Assembly (NCBI GenBank): GCA_016806645.1
Contig: JACSYO010000475.1
Location: 620,001 to 684,000 of the forward strand
Reading direction: 5' to 3'
Length of the DNA: 64,000 bases
DNA from: Ophiodon elongatus
Lineage: Eukaryota > Chordata > Actinopteri > Perciformes > Hexagrammidae
The translations under genes were made by a program, and so were the position numbers. This document shows positions 11,486 to 24,020 of the stretch, piece after piece. The notes below the pieces were generated by a model that worked only from the letters and a program-made list of their open reading frames with translations, was not told where the DNA came from and searched no databases. The stretch's first letter is position 1. Each line of letters begins with the position of its first letter.

Positions 11486-14400
11486 CAGAAGTTATTTTGA
11501 AAAGACCGTTTACATGTAACAAGTGAAAATTGACATGTGTTGCTGGCTTTCGTAGGCAAACTTACAAAAAACTGTACATCTATGTTTTTTCTTCAGACAG
11601 TCAACGTTGTCTCTTTTAACCATTTGGCTATATAGTTATATTGTTAATGCCATCGGATCTGATTCTATGCAACTTCAACTGAAAAAAATAATAATAAAAA
11701 AAAAAGTCAACATATTTTGAACAACAATAGAGCTCTCAGAGGAATGAGCGATACCACGCTTTATTGAAAAATGATAAAATATTGACACGAAGAAAAATAG
11801 AGTTTACCATTAGCCTTATCCTTTAACTACCTTTAAACTGTTGGATAACTGAATCTATACCAATGCATCATGATTTAAAGATGTCAAATCACAATCTCCA
11901 ATGCAGCTATGACATATTATATGTCAATTACATGCAGTGGAGTCAAACGTACAATATTTCCCTCTTAAATGTGGTGGAATAGAAGTATAATAAATAAAAT
12001 CTCATAATAATTCCTAAATTTATCAAAATCATACATAAGCAATATTTGAGTAATAAGTCTGATCGCTTAAAGTACTTCATTATATTTTGAAGCACAACGC
12101 AGGTCGTCCTCAGCGTGTTCCTCTGCACACCTGTACCTAATCCCCTCATTAGTGAGTCATCTGCGCTGCCTACACACCTGCTTACTATCACCTGATTACT
12201 GACTGTATAGCTCAAGGAGATTTGTTCCTTTTCGTCCTGCATGCCTTTTTATTTTCAGTCCAGGCATAGATTGTGATGAACTTGGATGACCTTCGATTGG
12301 CAAACCTTACCAACCTTCAATGGAAAGTAGAGCCATAAATAAATACATGACCCCTCACTAACTGAAATGAGGAGTGGAATTTTTATTGTGTTTTCATTTA
12401 CACTATGGGTAGTCTGTTTTTCTGTGCTTTTGTCATTTCAATTGCTGTGTCAGTGATTCAACTTTAACTCGTCATCGACATTACAGAAACCAGGAATCAG
12501 GCCCAGGTTTTGACTTTTCTTGTGGGCAATGATATCTTACCTGTGAAGTTATTCAACATAAAAAAGCAGGAAAAAAAGGTGGCTGTTTCTTGCACATGAA
12601 GGAAGGAATCGTTCTCTAATTTGACTCCTTTTCTCTGCTGTGTTTTTTTCTGCTTAAGTAAAGGCAGTACAGGACAAGCTGTTGACACTACCAGGAACTC
12701 AGCGGGGTGGCTTGTTAAAAATATCAAAATGTTCAACTGTCAGGCTTTGAAACACGCATGCCGACAGCAAGGCCAACACAGAGCGCCTGCTGTGGAGAGC
12801 GATTTGTTGAAAATGAGATGGTCGTTACCTGAGTGAATGGGAATAAAAATATGTTATAAAAACAGCAACAGCGGTATGGACACACTAGAATTTTAGAATT
12901 CGCAAGTCTCCAATTTGTAAGCTACTAAGCAACTTTTAAGATTAGTCAAACGTGTGTAAGCATTAAAGGTTGAAATTTAATGTGAGATTAAAGGATTGTG
13001 ATGTGATGTTTGCAATCTCGTCCTAAACTCCTCTACATTTGTGAGAGGATCACATAATTTAGATTTCAATCACTTCTTACTAATGACGTAATGGCTAAAT
13101 GTCAATAGCACACCCATATATGTACATGTAATGGGTTAAATTCAACTGAAAACTGGTGAAAAAAATAATCCTAAAACATGTGACGTTGTCCTTGCTAATG
13201 CTGTATTCCTGTCATGTCAGAAGAACTGGAAGAACCAGAAAAGGCCTTTACACATTTCAAGACAGTTACTCACATCGATGGCTTCATAAACTTAAAATAT
13301 ATGTGTTATTTTAACACCTTAAAGGGGAGACAGCCCAGGCAAAAACATTGTGTTTCATACACTGGTCAATTTTGAAAGTTTTGGCTATTTTTCTTCCGTA
13401 ACTCTACCACAATACACATTTAGGTGTTTATTTTGGACTGTAGTTGTAAAAGTGATTGTGTTAATGCAAGTAATCAACTGAGAAAGTTGAATGGTAATAT
13501 TTATTAGTTAAACATTTTTACCAAATTCACCTGAAGCTTTTTGCAAAATATATGACATTTTACAATACATATCGATAAAGACTATCTTTTTCATCATGAG
13601 GTTTGCCTCATACTGAGATACAAATCTCCATTACAGTATCACTTACACACAACAAATTACCCAGTTTTATTCCTATTTAGGTTTTTGAGGGTTTGTTCAT
13701 ATATCATTCATAGCCTGATTTACAAAACATTTTTTATGTAAATTGTTTTGTTTATTTTTGTATGGCGGTTGACAGTACTTACTGATAGTGTGACAAAAAC
13801 ACCCACTGTAAAAACCTTTATGTCAACAAAATGAAACAATTTTGAACCTTGCTTCATGCAGTGCTCAGATTTTTGTTCTGGAAATGTATAAAGATGTGCA
13901 CATATTTGATGAGATAACATCTCAAAATCAACATATTTCAGAAAATTTTAAGAACAAAAAATAATTGTCTTAATGTAATTTTTCAACTGGTGACTTTTAA
14001 TGGGGGTTTCTAGTTTGTTTGTTTTTTTACCCTAGGGGCATCTCTCCTTATTGTTGTGGTTATTATGCACCCATTCACAGATTTACTGCCAGTAATTTGA
14101 TCTCTTATTATTCCCTCAAGGAGACTTTTACCAAACATTGGTGCTTGTATTCATATTTTGCACAATATGATGTGAATATGGCTTTTATTGTGTCTTTGTA
14201 GAAAGGGACTAAATGTGTCATGCTCTTCATTGAATCTTTAGCCAGCGGCACTATGAGTAGACAATGCAGAAGTACAAAAACAAACCATAATAAGGTTAAA
14301 TCAAATGGTTATAAGAAGAAGATGCAGGAAAATGTGTGTGCAATAGAGGTCATAGACTCTACATGTAGCTTAAGAACTTGAGAACTGCAACTGTAATAAT

Positions 14401-15104
14401 TGGGAACGTGGTTAAGTTGTATGTAACCATCATTTTGTAGTATTTCTCAAACATGGAGTGCAAATTAATTAGAAGTCATAGCCTATGTGGGTATTATATC
14501 ACAGGTGAGAACCAGCTTGATTTGAGCCACCCATTTCATGAGACTGGATAAGACACATTGGTGCACTAGTTTTAAGAGATTGTATTTACTTTTTTGGTGA
14601 CACACCAACACACTCATGCACAGACACAGACACGTCGTGTCTATCAAGCAAAAATACACACACAGAAATCTCCCATGAATACACCTATGAAAACAAACGT
14701 CGGCCTCTTCGGCTGTTAGGACTGCAGGCCTTTCCTTTTTTTTTATTTACTCCCACACACACAAATGTCATGTGCATGGATCGTATTGACCCATGCTAGT
14801 TCCCTAAGGGGCTTAACATCTTATTACCCTTCAAATGAATGCATTGTTTGCAGTCCCACCTGACCACAACAAAAGGCAGAAGTGTTTGAATCTGTTCCAA
14901 ATGGCCACACAGCCTGCCCTTGCAGAGGGAGGTGAGGTACTACAAATTGTAAAAATGGGGGTGACGGTCTCTCCTTGAAAGCATTCATAATGTTGGTCAT
15001 TTGTGAAGAAAGAAAGCTTGAGATACAAGTTAAATTCATGCTGACAAGAACTTTGTTTGAAACACATGGACAGAAGTACAATAGATCCACTCAGGAATTT
15101 ACCC
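11486..15104. other. Unassigned non-coding DNA; faint LTR-like patch near 12100-12245
   Basis: About 3.6 kb with no exon. The patch 12100-12245 (CACACCTGTACC, CTCATTAGTGAGTC, CTGTATAGCTC) has the texture of an LTR promoter region but no terminal dinucleotides or duplications that I could define. The remaining sequence is AT-rich and unremarkable. Confidence 0.4.
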
Positions 15105-15430
15105 TAAAGGAGCTGTATTTAACATTCTGAACATTAATGTAGCAGCAAACAACTATTTGCTGTGTAAAAATATATTGTGGAGAACCTGAGCTCCCTCTGT
15201 CTGTGTTGTTATCTGAGCTTCTCCTTGCTTTGTTGACCTTGAGTGCTTTTAGTGCATATTCATGCATGTGAACGTGCCCGACTGGCTAGCTCATGGCCGC
15301 TGCACTGCTCTCATGTCGTCCGCCAACATAGCACCCATTCTCCGGTTCACCCGCAGGTAAACACTGTTTGCTATTTTCAGCATTTTCACCATAGGCACCA
15401 TTTTGAGAGACAATTGAAATGCTCCCAATC
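15105..15430. repeat. Probable fish interspersed repeat, GC-richer island
   Basis: Contains AACATTCTGAACATTAATGT, GAGTGCTTTTAGTGCATATT, GTTCACCCGCAGGTAAACAC and TTTTCACCATAGGCACCAT, words I associate with a repeated element in percomorph fish. Composition differs from its flanks. The frames on both strands (up to 108 codons) have no domain. Recognition is from memory only. Confidence 0.45.
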
Positions 15431-16069
15431 TTGTATCTTGCACCTTGAACCAAATACCAACTCTTAAAATAAAAACATTTTGTGTATGTACGTTTACACA
15501 CATACTGATTTTTATTCATGGACAACATAACTAGATTGTTGTAGTAGGAGAAAGACCAAGACTTGAACGGAGTACCTGTGTCTGAAAAGGATGAATGATG
15601 AAAACTAGTCAATTAAAATATTGGCTTTAGTTTTCAGGTCAAAATATCAAGCTTTTTTTAAAATAAAGAAGATGTCTCCCTGTGCAGACATTTTCTCACT
15701 CTGCTTGAAACTCCAACTGGTTCTTACAAGTACACAAGCCTCCACATCCAACCTTACCAATTCACAGAAACACGCATCACAGACTCATCTAACTTCACCA
15801 GCACTGCCATCTGTATCAAAAGAGGAGGCGGAGAGGCGAGAAAATGAAAGAAAAGCGCCTATGGCTCCATTTCTCTTAATGCCTCTCTGTTTCTCCCACA
15901 GACAATGTGTGGATATGTGTCGTAACCCACAGCAACCCCGCAGAGCTGCTGTCCTCCTGCATCCACTCACATGTGTCAAGGTGTTCCATGGTGTCCCTGA
16001 TATAATGTCTGCATGTGTTATGTCCAGTGAGTGTTGTAGTCTCATCCCACTATGTATGTATGTATGTAT
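15431..16069. other. Unassigned; contains a domainless 159-codon plus frame and a (TATG)n run
   Basis: The plus frame at 15621-16100 is the longest here but has no recognisable domain, and an antisense frame of 117 codons overlaps it, which suggests composition and not coding. A TATG simple repeat of about four and a half units lies at 16051-16068. Confidence 0.45.
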
Positions 16070-16525
16070 TAAGGCTGACCCGAATGCTTTGAAGCTTTGA
16101 CCATTGCTGTGGTAATCGATCTCTAAATCAGTATTCAAATTTATCGTTCTGTTTTTTTTTTTTTTTACAATGGCTATGCATTACCCTCAAAAATTCCAAA
16201 TAGCAAATGAAATAAGGAATAGTAATCATACATTATTCATTATGCATCAACAAGAAATATTATTCTCAGACAGATTGCACCGTTTGTTACGTGTAGAGGT
16301 TGTGTGTGTCGTTTCGGCACTGAAACGCAGTGGAGGAGATTGATTGAAAGACCATATTTACAAAGTAAGGTCTTTTATTTTATCTGTTGGCATAGGCCAC
16401 AGTCTATTCATTTATTATAGGCCTACATGTGAGCAAATTAACTTTATGGGCTTTCGCTGAAATTAATTTGATGTGCTTATTGCACAAATAGAATAAAATT
16501 TAAAGGGAGAAAAAAATATCCCGCT
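16070..16525. repeat. Possible interspersed repeat
   Basis: Starts with GGCTGACCCGAATGCTTTGA and has a T run at 16150-16166. The first part resembles the head of repeats carrying ATTCGATGCTTCGA motifs in fish. No transposase frame and no defined ends. Confidence 0.35.
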
Positions 16526-17344
16526 TGACTTTCTGTGGTATTCCTGACTGAACGGGGATAGGACAAAGGGCTCAGTGGACGCGGAATGGGATGAGCCATG
16601 CTTAAAGACAGCAGCAGGGTTTTACTACACAACCTGCCACGAGAGAACAAGAAAATGTTTCTAGCAGCTGTATATCTCACTGAAATCTATATAGTTAAGA
16701 AGGCTAAGAGAGATGTAGCTCTACGGTTGGAGTGCTGTGAAGGAATGGCCAATCAACAGTACTTTCTCACTTCAACACACAGAAGAAAACACAGAAATCA
16801 CATGCGATTTCATCTTGACCCCCGTTCGTTAGCATTAGACCTGAGCTGCTACAACATTTGAATAATATTCTTGTTATTTAATTCTAGAAGACTGCAATGC
16901 ATATTTAAAAACAATATGGATTAACTGTGAAGCAGTGAAGCAGTTAATCCATCTCCTGGAATATCAAGTCCGCACAATTTCTGTGGTTAAATGTCACGAG
17001 AGTTGATAAAAATTCATGTTTAATTTTTCAAGAAGTAATATATTTTAGCCACAATATTATTTCAGTCCAATTTGAGTTTTTAAAATAGGATATAGTTTGT
17101 ATTTAGTTTCAGGTTTATAAAAATCCATTTCACTGCTTATTTTTATTTAAATTCACATAAATAATCCTGATCTCCATGCACCTCGAAAGAAAGTATTTTT
17201 GTAGCATTATTCAAAAACTACCACTGAGATTAAGTGGCAATTATACTGACTGAACAATTTGTTCAAATGGTGCAATTAGGAGTAAGCATAGCATATTCCA
17301 CATTCATTCTGGACAAAATAACAATAAATATATATTTTGACCAT
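16526..17344. other. Unassigned non-coding DNA
   Basis: No exon, RNA or named repeat found. Confidence 0.5.
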
Positions 17345-17600
17345 GAAAATTGTGGGAAAAAAGCAGAGAGAAAGAGAAGGATGGTAGAGGACAGAGAAAA
17401 GGGGAGAGAGACAGGTCGGATGGGGGTAAGAAATTACAAACTTAAAAGACAGAAAAGGTTTTGGGGAACAAGGAGAAAGAAATCGAAGGGAAAAGATTGG
17501 AAGGAAGAAAAAGTAAAGGAATAACAAGGATGAGAGAGAGAGAGAAATATATGGAAGAAGAAAGGTTTGGAAGGAAGGGAAGAGTGAGTGTGAGGTCAGG
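17345..17600 (+). repeat. Purine-rich (GA/AAG-rich) tract
   Basis: The plus strand is almost entirely A and G over about 250 bases, which opens Lys/Arg/Glu-rich frames on plus and Phe/Leu/Ser-rich frames on minus. I treat these as artefacts of composition. Confidence 0.7.
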
Positions 17601-17749
17601 AAGTTCTGCTGTACATGAAAGTTCTTTTTCTCCCTATCATATCACCTTGTTCTTCCAACCTTGTAGCTTTTCCACTTACTCAAACACACAAGTCACACAC
17701 TTTTTACCACTCACAAAAATATGCACACATAGGTACACAAACACACATG

Positions 17750-17777
<28 letters not shown>
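17750..17777. repeat. (CA)n microsatellite
   Basis: Fourteen uninterrupted CA units, in a wider CA-rich stretch that begins near 17700. It faces a TG array about 105 bases downstream. Confidence 0.95.
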
Positions 17778-17780
<3 letters not shown>

Positions 17781-17880
17781 TGAAGCACTCATTCACATTA
17801 GTCTCAAGGTCGCAGATTGGCAGATGGCACAAACTGTCTGCCATAGTCAGTCAGGATGAAACACCAAGTTAACCTGACAG

Positions 17881-17883
<3 letters not shown>

Positions 17884-17919
<36 letters not shown>

Positions 17920-17952
17920 CATGTGTGTGTGTGCGTGTGCATACGTGCGTGT
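17884..17952. repeat. (TG)n-(CG)n compound microsatellite
   Basis: About fifteen TG units, then GCGCGCGC, then further TG units with interruptions. Alternating purine-pyrimidine sequence with a CG core is the classic composition for Z-DNA. It is complementary to the CA array at 17750-17777. Confidence 0.95.
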
Positions 17953-18479
17953 CTGTGTTTTAGATGGCACAGACTGAGACAGTTTTCAATATATTATAGA
18001 AAATCATCCAAAATAAGACTCAAACCTCTAGGTCTATTAAAACTGTGAAGCATATCAAACCTCTCTTCACATGTTTGCTAAGCACTTCCTTGGATGTCTT
18101 TTGCTTAAGCAAATGGGTTGTTTTTCAGGGGATTTAGCCATTATCAAAGTTCAGCTTGGTAACTATGTAAACATTTCAATAACAGCAAAGACTTCAGAAT
18201 TATAAATTGGTCCTAGAACTTTTCCACTAAGCTGAAATCTTGTGGACATAACACAAATAGGACAGAACACTGATTACAATCTTTAAATGCTCCAATTACT
18301 TTTAATGTAATGTTATTATTCCATCTTTATTAAACATAACAGATTGTGCTGCTTGTCTTTTAAAGAAAAAGTATGGGGAGTGAAGCAGATCTTGAGACGA
18401 ACACTGCCCACTAAATCTTCCAACCCCCAGGAAGAGAGGGAGGAGAGATGGGATAAGAGAATCGGCATATTTGCATTAA
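17953..18479. other. Unassigned non-coding DNA
   Basis: AT-rich, no gene recognised. The frame opening at 18344 belongs to the LINE scrap only in its second half. Confidence 0.5.
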
Positions 18480-18700
18480 GGGCTCGTGGGCCATATTATC
18501 TGACCAGAGAATTCACCAGTGTTTTTGTTACTGCCAATTCCATTCCTCCAGATGCAAATAAAAAAAATGCACTACAGAAATTGTATGAGGTCATCAGCAA
18601 ATACATGACAAAACAACCAGATGGTATTTTTTTATCATAGCTGCTGATGTTAATCAAACAAACCTAAATTATTTTTTACCTAAATTTCAACGTTATCTGC
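18480..18700 (+). pseudogene. LINE endonuclease fragment (frameshifted)
   Basis: The plus frame ending at 18640 reads PYYLTREFTSVFVTANSIPP, then DANKKNALQKLYEVISKYMT. This resembles the part of the APE-like endonuclease of a fish non-LTR retrotransposon that precedes its GDFN catalytic motif. After DGIF the frame hits a stop, but shifting by one base inside the T run at about 18628-18634 continues as IIAADVNQTNLNYFLPKFQR, where family members have AGDFN. So a 1-base change in a homopolymer broke the frame, and the catalytic Gly is Ala here. Nothing of the RT domain follows. It is a dead internal fragment with ends not defined; the exact LINE clade is uncertain. Confidence 0.65.
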
Positions 18701-19796
18701 CTCTCCTTCAGGTTCAAGGTGTATTCATTAACACAAGATAAGTCTGTTGTTCGAGCAGCGAAGTTAGGACTAATACCCAGATTTTTCCTATAAAGGCACC
18801 AACGTTGTTAGACACTTCCTTTCATCATCGGGAGTCGCATGGACGGCTGGAGGTGTAGTAATGCGCCAGTCTATATAGCCTTGGTGACATCATGGCTGTG
18901 TCATAGCGGCTCCCTGGAGTTCCTGTGGCTCTTGTCCAATGAGTAACCAGTGGTTTGAACCAAATCTCATACCCAGGTGAGATTTTGACGCCTGATGGGG
19001 GGTTGGCATGTTTTAACCCAATTTAGGCTTTCCACTTTACATTCAGGCTACTCTCTTTGTTTCAGCCAGATAGTGAAGTCCCAAGACAGAACAGTTGAAA
19101 GTGGAAAGGAGGTTTGGTCAAATGATGCGTTTTAAAATAGTGAGATTTCAAAACAGTACAAGTTTTTCTTGTACACTTTAATAGACATTGTTATCGCTCC
19201 AAACAAATAAATAATTTAATTGACAAGTGGACCAGTAGTCTACTCTTTGAAAGCCTCAAATGATCAGGCTTTCCTTTTAATATAAGCCTGTTTCACGGAT
19301 GAATGACCGACTGTTAGGAGTCGTCAAGGAAACAGTTGAGACCTTGCTACATGCCACGTCCTTGGTAACCTTAGGAACTGAGGTTAACACCTACCTGTTT
19401 GTTCTACTGCCCAGCACATCTTCAGTGGCAAACCCATTAGCTTCTGCACACATACTCACTAAAAGGTAAAGTCTAGCCAAAGACTAAAGATTGTATGTAA
19501 CTATGGTAGCTATTTTACCTAAAAGTTACTAAATAGTCTAGCAGGTATTTGCCAATGCCATATTCTAATCTGATAAAGGTGACTACATACTTTTCAAATT
19601 AATCTAACCATTGTGAACCAGATTGGTTTTGAACTCTGCAGTAGAAATTGACTGATGGTGCCTAGATTGGTATATTTGCTTATTGTAATGTAATTTCTAC
19701 TATTATTACTGTTGTCTTATTTATTTCTTCTGAAGTATCAGCAAATGTTTCAGATCTCTACAATATGTAGAACCCAGATTCAGGAGCACTAGCTTT
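18701..19796. other. Unassigned; GC-richer repeat-like patch at 18760-19110
   Basis: The patch 18760-19110 is GC-richer than its flanks and includes AGTCTATATAGCCTTGG, a TATA-like word such as LTR or non-autonomous element promoters carry. I could not define ends. The remainder is plain AT-rich sequence. Confidence 0.35.
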
Positions 19797-20499
19797 GGAA
19801 CCAAGCTCCTGGAGAAGGGTTGGACTTTGTCCTTTTTTGGAGTTGCCCAGGGTGAGAGGCGCCAGGCGGGAGTGGGGATACTCACGCTAGGACTTCTGTG
19901 CTAGCCACGGTTTGTCCATAACGAACACCATGTTTGAACATAAGGTGGCTCATAAGTGTACCTGGTACCAGAATACCTTAGGCCGGAGATCAATGATCGA
20001 CTTTGTAATCGTATCATCTGATCTGCGGCCGTATGTCTTGGACACTCGGGTGAAGAGAGGAGCAGAGCTGTCAACTGATCACCACCTGGTGGTGAGTTGG
20101 ATCAAATGGCGGGGGAGCCGGCTGGAAAGACCTGGCAAGCCCAAAGGTGTAGTTAGGGTGAACTGGGAACGTCTGGCGGTGGATCCTGTCCGGGAGGTCT
20201 TCACCTCCAACCTCCGGAAGAACTTCTCACACATCCCAAGGGAAGTTGGGGACATGGAATCAGAGTGGACCATGTTCAAAGCCTCTATTGTGTACGCGGC
20301 CGCTAGGAGCTGTGGTCGGAAGGTCATCGGTGCCTGTCGTGGCGGCAACCCGAGAACCCGGTGGTGGACACCAGGGGTGAGGGAAGCCGTCAAGCTGAAG
20401 AAGGAGGCGTTTCAGGCCTGGTTGGCCCTGGGGTTTCCTGAAGCAGCAGAGAGGTACCAGCAGGCCAGAAGGGCTGCAGCTCCGGTGGTCGCGGATGCA
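19797..20499 (+). pseudogene. Rex3/RTE-like LINE: endonuclease-region fragment
   Basis: Frame 19912-20505 encodes a typical RTE-clade (Rex3-like) polyprotein segment. It has TLGRRSMIDFVIVSSDLRPY, then VKRGAELSTDHHLVVSWI with the DHH of the APE-like endonuclease, then a linker with CGRKVIGACRGGNPRTRWW. The coding similarity starts before the first start codon: 19797-19880 reads like upstream endonuclease (EKGWTLSFFGVAQGERR), and a jump straight to DFCASHGLSITNT suggests an internal deletion of roughly 300 bases near 19885. Similarity stops at about 20499, before the RT domain. No 3' tail is present, unlike ordinary 5'-truncated LINE copies. It is clearly higher in GC than its flanks. Non-functional. 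Confidence 0.85.
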
Positions 20500-20726
20500 C
20501 ACTGAACTAAATGTGTTTCCACTCATATTTATCTTGATTTAGAAAGCTGTCTTTCGTTGCTCATTTTGTGTTGTCTCATTATCATCAGATAATCTTTCTC
20601 AAGATCATAACAATAGCAGACCACCATTGTTTTATCACTAATCATAAGAATAAATGGAGAAAGAGCTAAGAACGAAATTTGATATTAAACAAATTTCTAT
20701 ATGATGAATGTGTTATACTGGATGAA
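20500..20726. other. Unassigned short spacer
   Basis: AT-rich sequence between the LINE fragment and the next repeat. Confidence 0.5.
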
Positions 20727-20885
20727 CAGTGTGTAAGATTTAGTGGCATCTAGTGGTGTGTTGCAGATTGAAATTAACTAAATACCCCTCAGCTCACCCC
20801 TCCCTTTCCAAACATGTCGGAGAATTACAGTGGCCTTCGGGTAGGAAGAGTTATCTTTAGGATGTGGTACCACTAGGAGCTACTA
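20727..20885 (+). mobile_element. MITE-like repeat, left half
   Basis: Opens with CAGTGTGTAAGATTTAGTGG, matching the terminal repeat that I associate with a very common fish MITE, followed by CATCTAGTGGTG and CCCCTCAGCTCACCCCTCCC. Similarity fades at about 20885. Its other half, in the same orientation, appears at 24021-24215. Confidence 0.65.
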
Positions 20886-22849
20886 TAATCAATACTCTGC
20901 TTTTCTACATGACTAAATAATTGCTTTTGAAGACATGTATAGACTTTTAAAAACAAATCAATTCAGAGTAGGATTAGAATGAATATATTTTAAACATATC
21001 TAAATAGTGTTTCTAGAGCAGCAATGGTATTGTTGAAAAAAGCAAAGTCACTATATAAAGTCATTAATATCTCACTGGAAGCAAATGTAAAATCTTAATA
21101 AAATGAATAAAATTTCTGAGTGAAGTTTATAATCAGTCAATATCAGGGATTCCTCCTGTACTCTGTCTTCCTGTCTCCTTTGTCTCAGTCAGCAGAGAAG
21201 TTTACAAAAAAAGCTTTAGGCTGTGCTGTAGGTGCATGCTGTGCTTGTGTAAACATAGCAACGGATCAGATTGAAATAGGTTTCACTTTTGTTTACATGT
21301 CTGTGGTTGTTGAACAGATGTATTGTCTTTTTACTCCCAAATATTTTATTGCACTTACATTAACGAACGAAGTTGGCGTCAACTCGAGTAATGTTCCCTT
21401 CACCTGGTTCACTTCACCACAGAAACCTTTCTGCACGCTGATGCATCTTGTGTCTGTGTGTGTAGTTGGAGGAGCTCAGTCCAAAATAGTTGATGTGCAA
21501 TATGTTGTTATGAGTAGGGAGACACATAATGTTGATTATTTTCTCTTCTACTGCTGCACGTGACAGAAGTGAAGAGTAAATGCTTTCAAATAAGAATTTA
21601 GGTTGCAATCAGTCCACATTCAATCTAGAGTCCTGGCTTGATCCATTATTAGTCCTTCTGATGATCACCAGGCTAACAATCATGCAAGGGAACTTGAATG
21701 TATGAACTCAGGTAAGCACAGCTTGACCCTCTAGCACAATGCAGTTGCAGAATCACAGATTTTTATTGAAGAAAAAAAATTGTGTGAAGTAAGAAGGGAA
21801 TGGATTTGCCAGATTTAATTGCATTATTACAGTGTGAAATTGACACATATTACTGGATTTTGCCCGTAGCTTCTCGTGTGCCTGAGCAAGATGTGCATGT
21901 GGGTTTGAATATGGCCGAATCTGAGAGTGTGGATGGTGGTTGGTCTGACTCTGGCAGGTGGCAACCCAAAGTGACAGTGGCTCTGAAAGATGTAGCCTAA
22001 AGATGTCATTCAAAAAGCGTAAGTATATGGTATTTTTTGCAATTCACAAAGGCCATTTGATCCAACTCTGCCAGGTTGAAATCTGTGCATGATGGGGAGT
22101 ATTTTTCTATATATAGCACAACCGCTAACCTTTAGATGATTGTTGCCATTGAATTTGAAGTCATTCCTACATAGGATGACGTGGAGTAAATTCCAGGATT
22201 GCTTTATGAGGGCGCTTAGGCAATGAATGTTGCTAGAATGCTGCTGTTATCTCTTTTAGTCCCAATCCTGAGTTCCACATTCTGTTGGAAATTTACTTTG
22301 TAATGTTGTTGTTCTGTATAGGTTTGATTTCCTTCTTGAACGGCTTTATGTATGTTAAAATTGATTGGTAAAAAATCATGAATTCTTACATATAATACAG
22401 AAAGTGTTGATTAATTCAATGCGGCTTTATATCACAACCAAATAGTGTATTTGTCACCAAGTCAGAGTGTCTCACTAGCTGCAGTTCGGCTTGAATTTGG
22501 TTTTTGAGACCAAACCGATGAAGAGCGTCACAAACAGGAGAGTCTGGGGCAGAGCAGAGGGTGCTTTTCTTTTCCTTTCATCTCAATACCCTGTGTGTTT
22601 GAACATGACAAAGAATCAGTGGTTACATTTTGTAATTAGACGGCTGTGTTTATCTTTCCTTTGTCAGTGGATGTGTCCAGAATTAATTTCCTTTCCTTTT
22701 AAGAGTTAACGTAACGTAAAAACGGGAGAGGGCATGCAACAGAACATGAAATTCTCCTTTTGTTGCCAGTGAATGCTAGCAGGTTGGCGCTACCTTATCT
22801 TCCTCAAGGAGGAGGACATGTGCTCACACAAGCGCTTACACACACCTGG
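20886..22849. other. Unassigned; contains a domainless 147-codon frame
   Basis: The plus frame at 21120-21563 has no signal peptide, domain or repeated motif that I recognise, and its codons look like composition. No RNA or named repeat. I cannot exclude that part of 20886-21600 belongs to an extended repeat. Confidence 0.4.
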
Positions 22850-22888
22850 ACACACACACACACACACACACACACGCGCACACGCACG

Positions 22889-22932
<44 letters not shown>

Positions 22933-22934
22933 CA
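22850..22934. repeat. (CA)n microsatellite with CG interruptions
   Basis: About 85 bases of CA units interrupted by CGCG and by several CACG units. The antisense frames of 66 to 123 codons here are Cys-Val artefacts of the repeat. Confidence 0.95.
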
Positions 22935-24020
22935 AACTGAGGGACAGTGCCTGCCTGCTTGAATGCACAAACACTGTGAAACTGGCATGAAACGACAGTA
23001 TGCCAATAACATAAAATAAAATGCAGACACATACACACACTATTGTATTACCCTCTGTGTCAACACTCCAAGGAGACAATAATCTACAGTCACTCACTAA
23101 TAAAACATGTTGGTAAAGCAAAATAAAAAAGCTAAATATCATCACGGCATATGTCTCCCCCATTACCCTGTGCACAACCTGAGCTCTTCAGATGGTAAAT
23201 TCATGGCTGTTCCAGCAATCAGATTTAAGCCCACAAGGGATGGGGCTTTAGGTGTCAGGACTCATCAAATCAGAAAAGACCACACCACACTTTTAAATAA
23301 CATATCAAAACATATTTAACAAATTAAATTTTTAATATCCTATCATAAAAAAATTATTCATTTCTTAATTTTGAAAGGTGAAAACGTTGCTAGCATAAAT
23401 AAAGGAAGATGAACCAAATTTGTTCAGAGAATTTTTATTTTTTAAATCTATTTTCTTTTAAAGGTGACTTTAACTGCACACATATTTATATAAGAATAGT
23501 GAATGTAAAGCTGTTTTTTTTATATTTTGTAAAACAATAATACAATCAGGCTCAATAGGAATGCCATGACGACTGAAATATGTACAATAAGCATTTTCTG
23601 ATCTGACGGCATTATCAATAGCACAACATCGTTTGTAAATACCTTCCATCACCCCTATAAATCACTGTTGGAAGAATAAATGATATGGCCAAAACTATGT
23701 GGTTAGGTTTAGGGAAAGGGTTTTGTTAAGATGACTGCTTTAAGGTACAGGATCTTCATTGTTAAGGTTAGAAAAAAGGAATCATGGCTAAAAGGAACCA
23801 CCGCTGATCATCCACGTTGACCTCCTCGCAATGCAAACTTTGTTGCTATATAATAATGTCACACATCGTTCTCCTTTTTTCCCCACAGACGTCATTTGAA
23901 TGTAAACATATTGGACATTTCTTGAAACTACAAATGTTGTAATTTTTCTTTGGAGCCTGGCTCCAAATTTTGCAAACAAGCATAACCAATATATTTATAA
24001 GCTAATTTAATAATAACAAG
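22935..24020. other. Unassigned; weak repeat-like patch near 23690-23800
   Basis: The patch around TGGTTAGGTTTAGGGAAAGG resembles the minus strand of the CCTAACC-type tandem element seen near 11.4 kb. Otherwise no features. Confidence 0.4.

Noticed and set aside
12100..12245. Possible LTR
   Set aside because: Has LTR-like words but no TG/CA ends or target duplication that I can define.
15621..16100. 159-codon plus frame
   Set aside because: No domain, and an overlapping antisense frame of 117 codons points to composition.
17461..17872. Plus frames of 85 and 132 codons with Thr-His runs
   Set aside because: Made by the purine tract and the CA microsatellite.
21120..21563. 147-codon plus frame
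   Set aside because: No signal peptide, domain or splice support; may lie in repeat-derived DNA.
22790..23175. Overlapping minus frames rich in Val-Cys
   Set aside because: Products of the CA microsatellite at 22850-22934.
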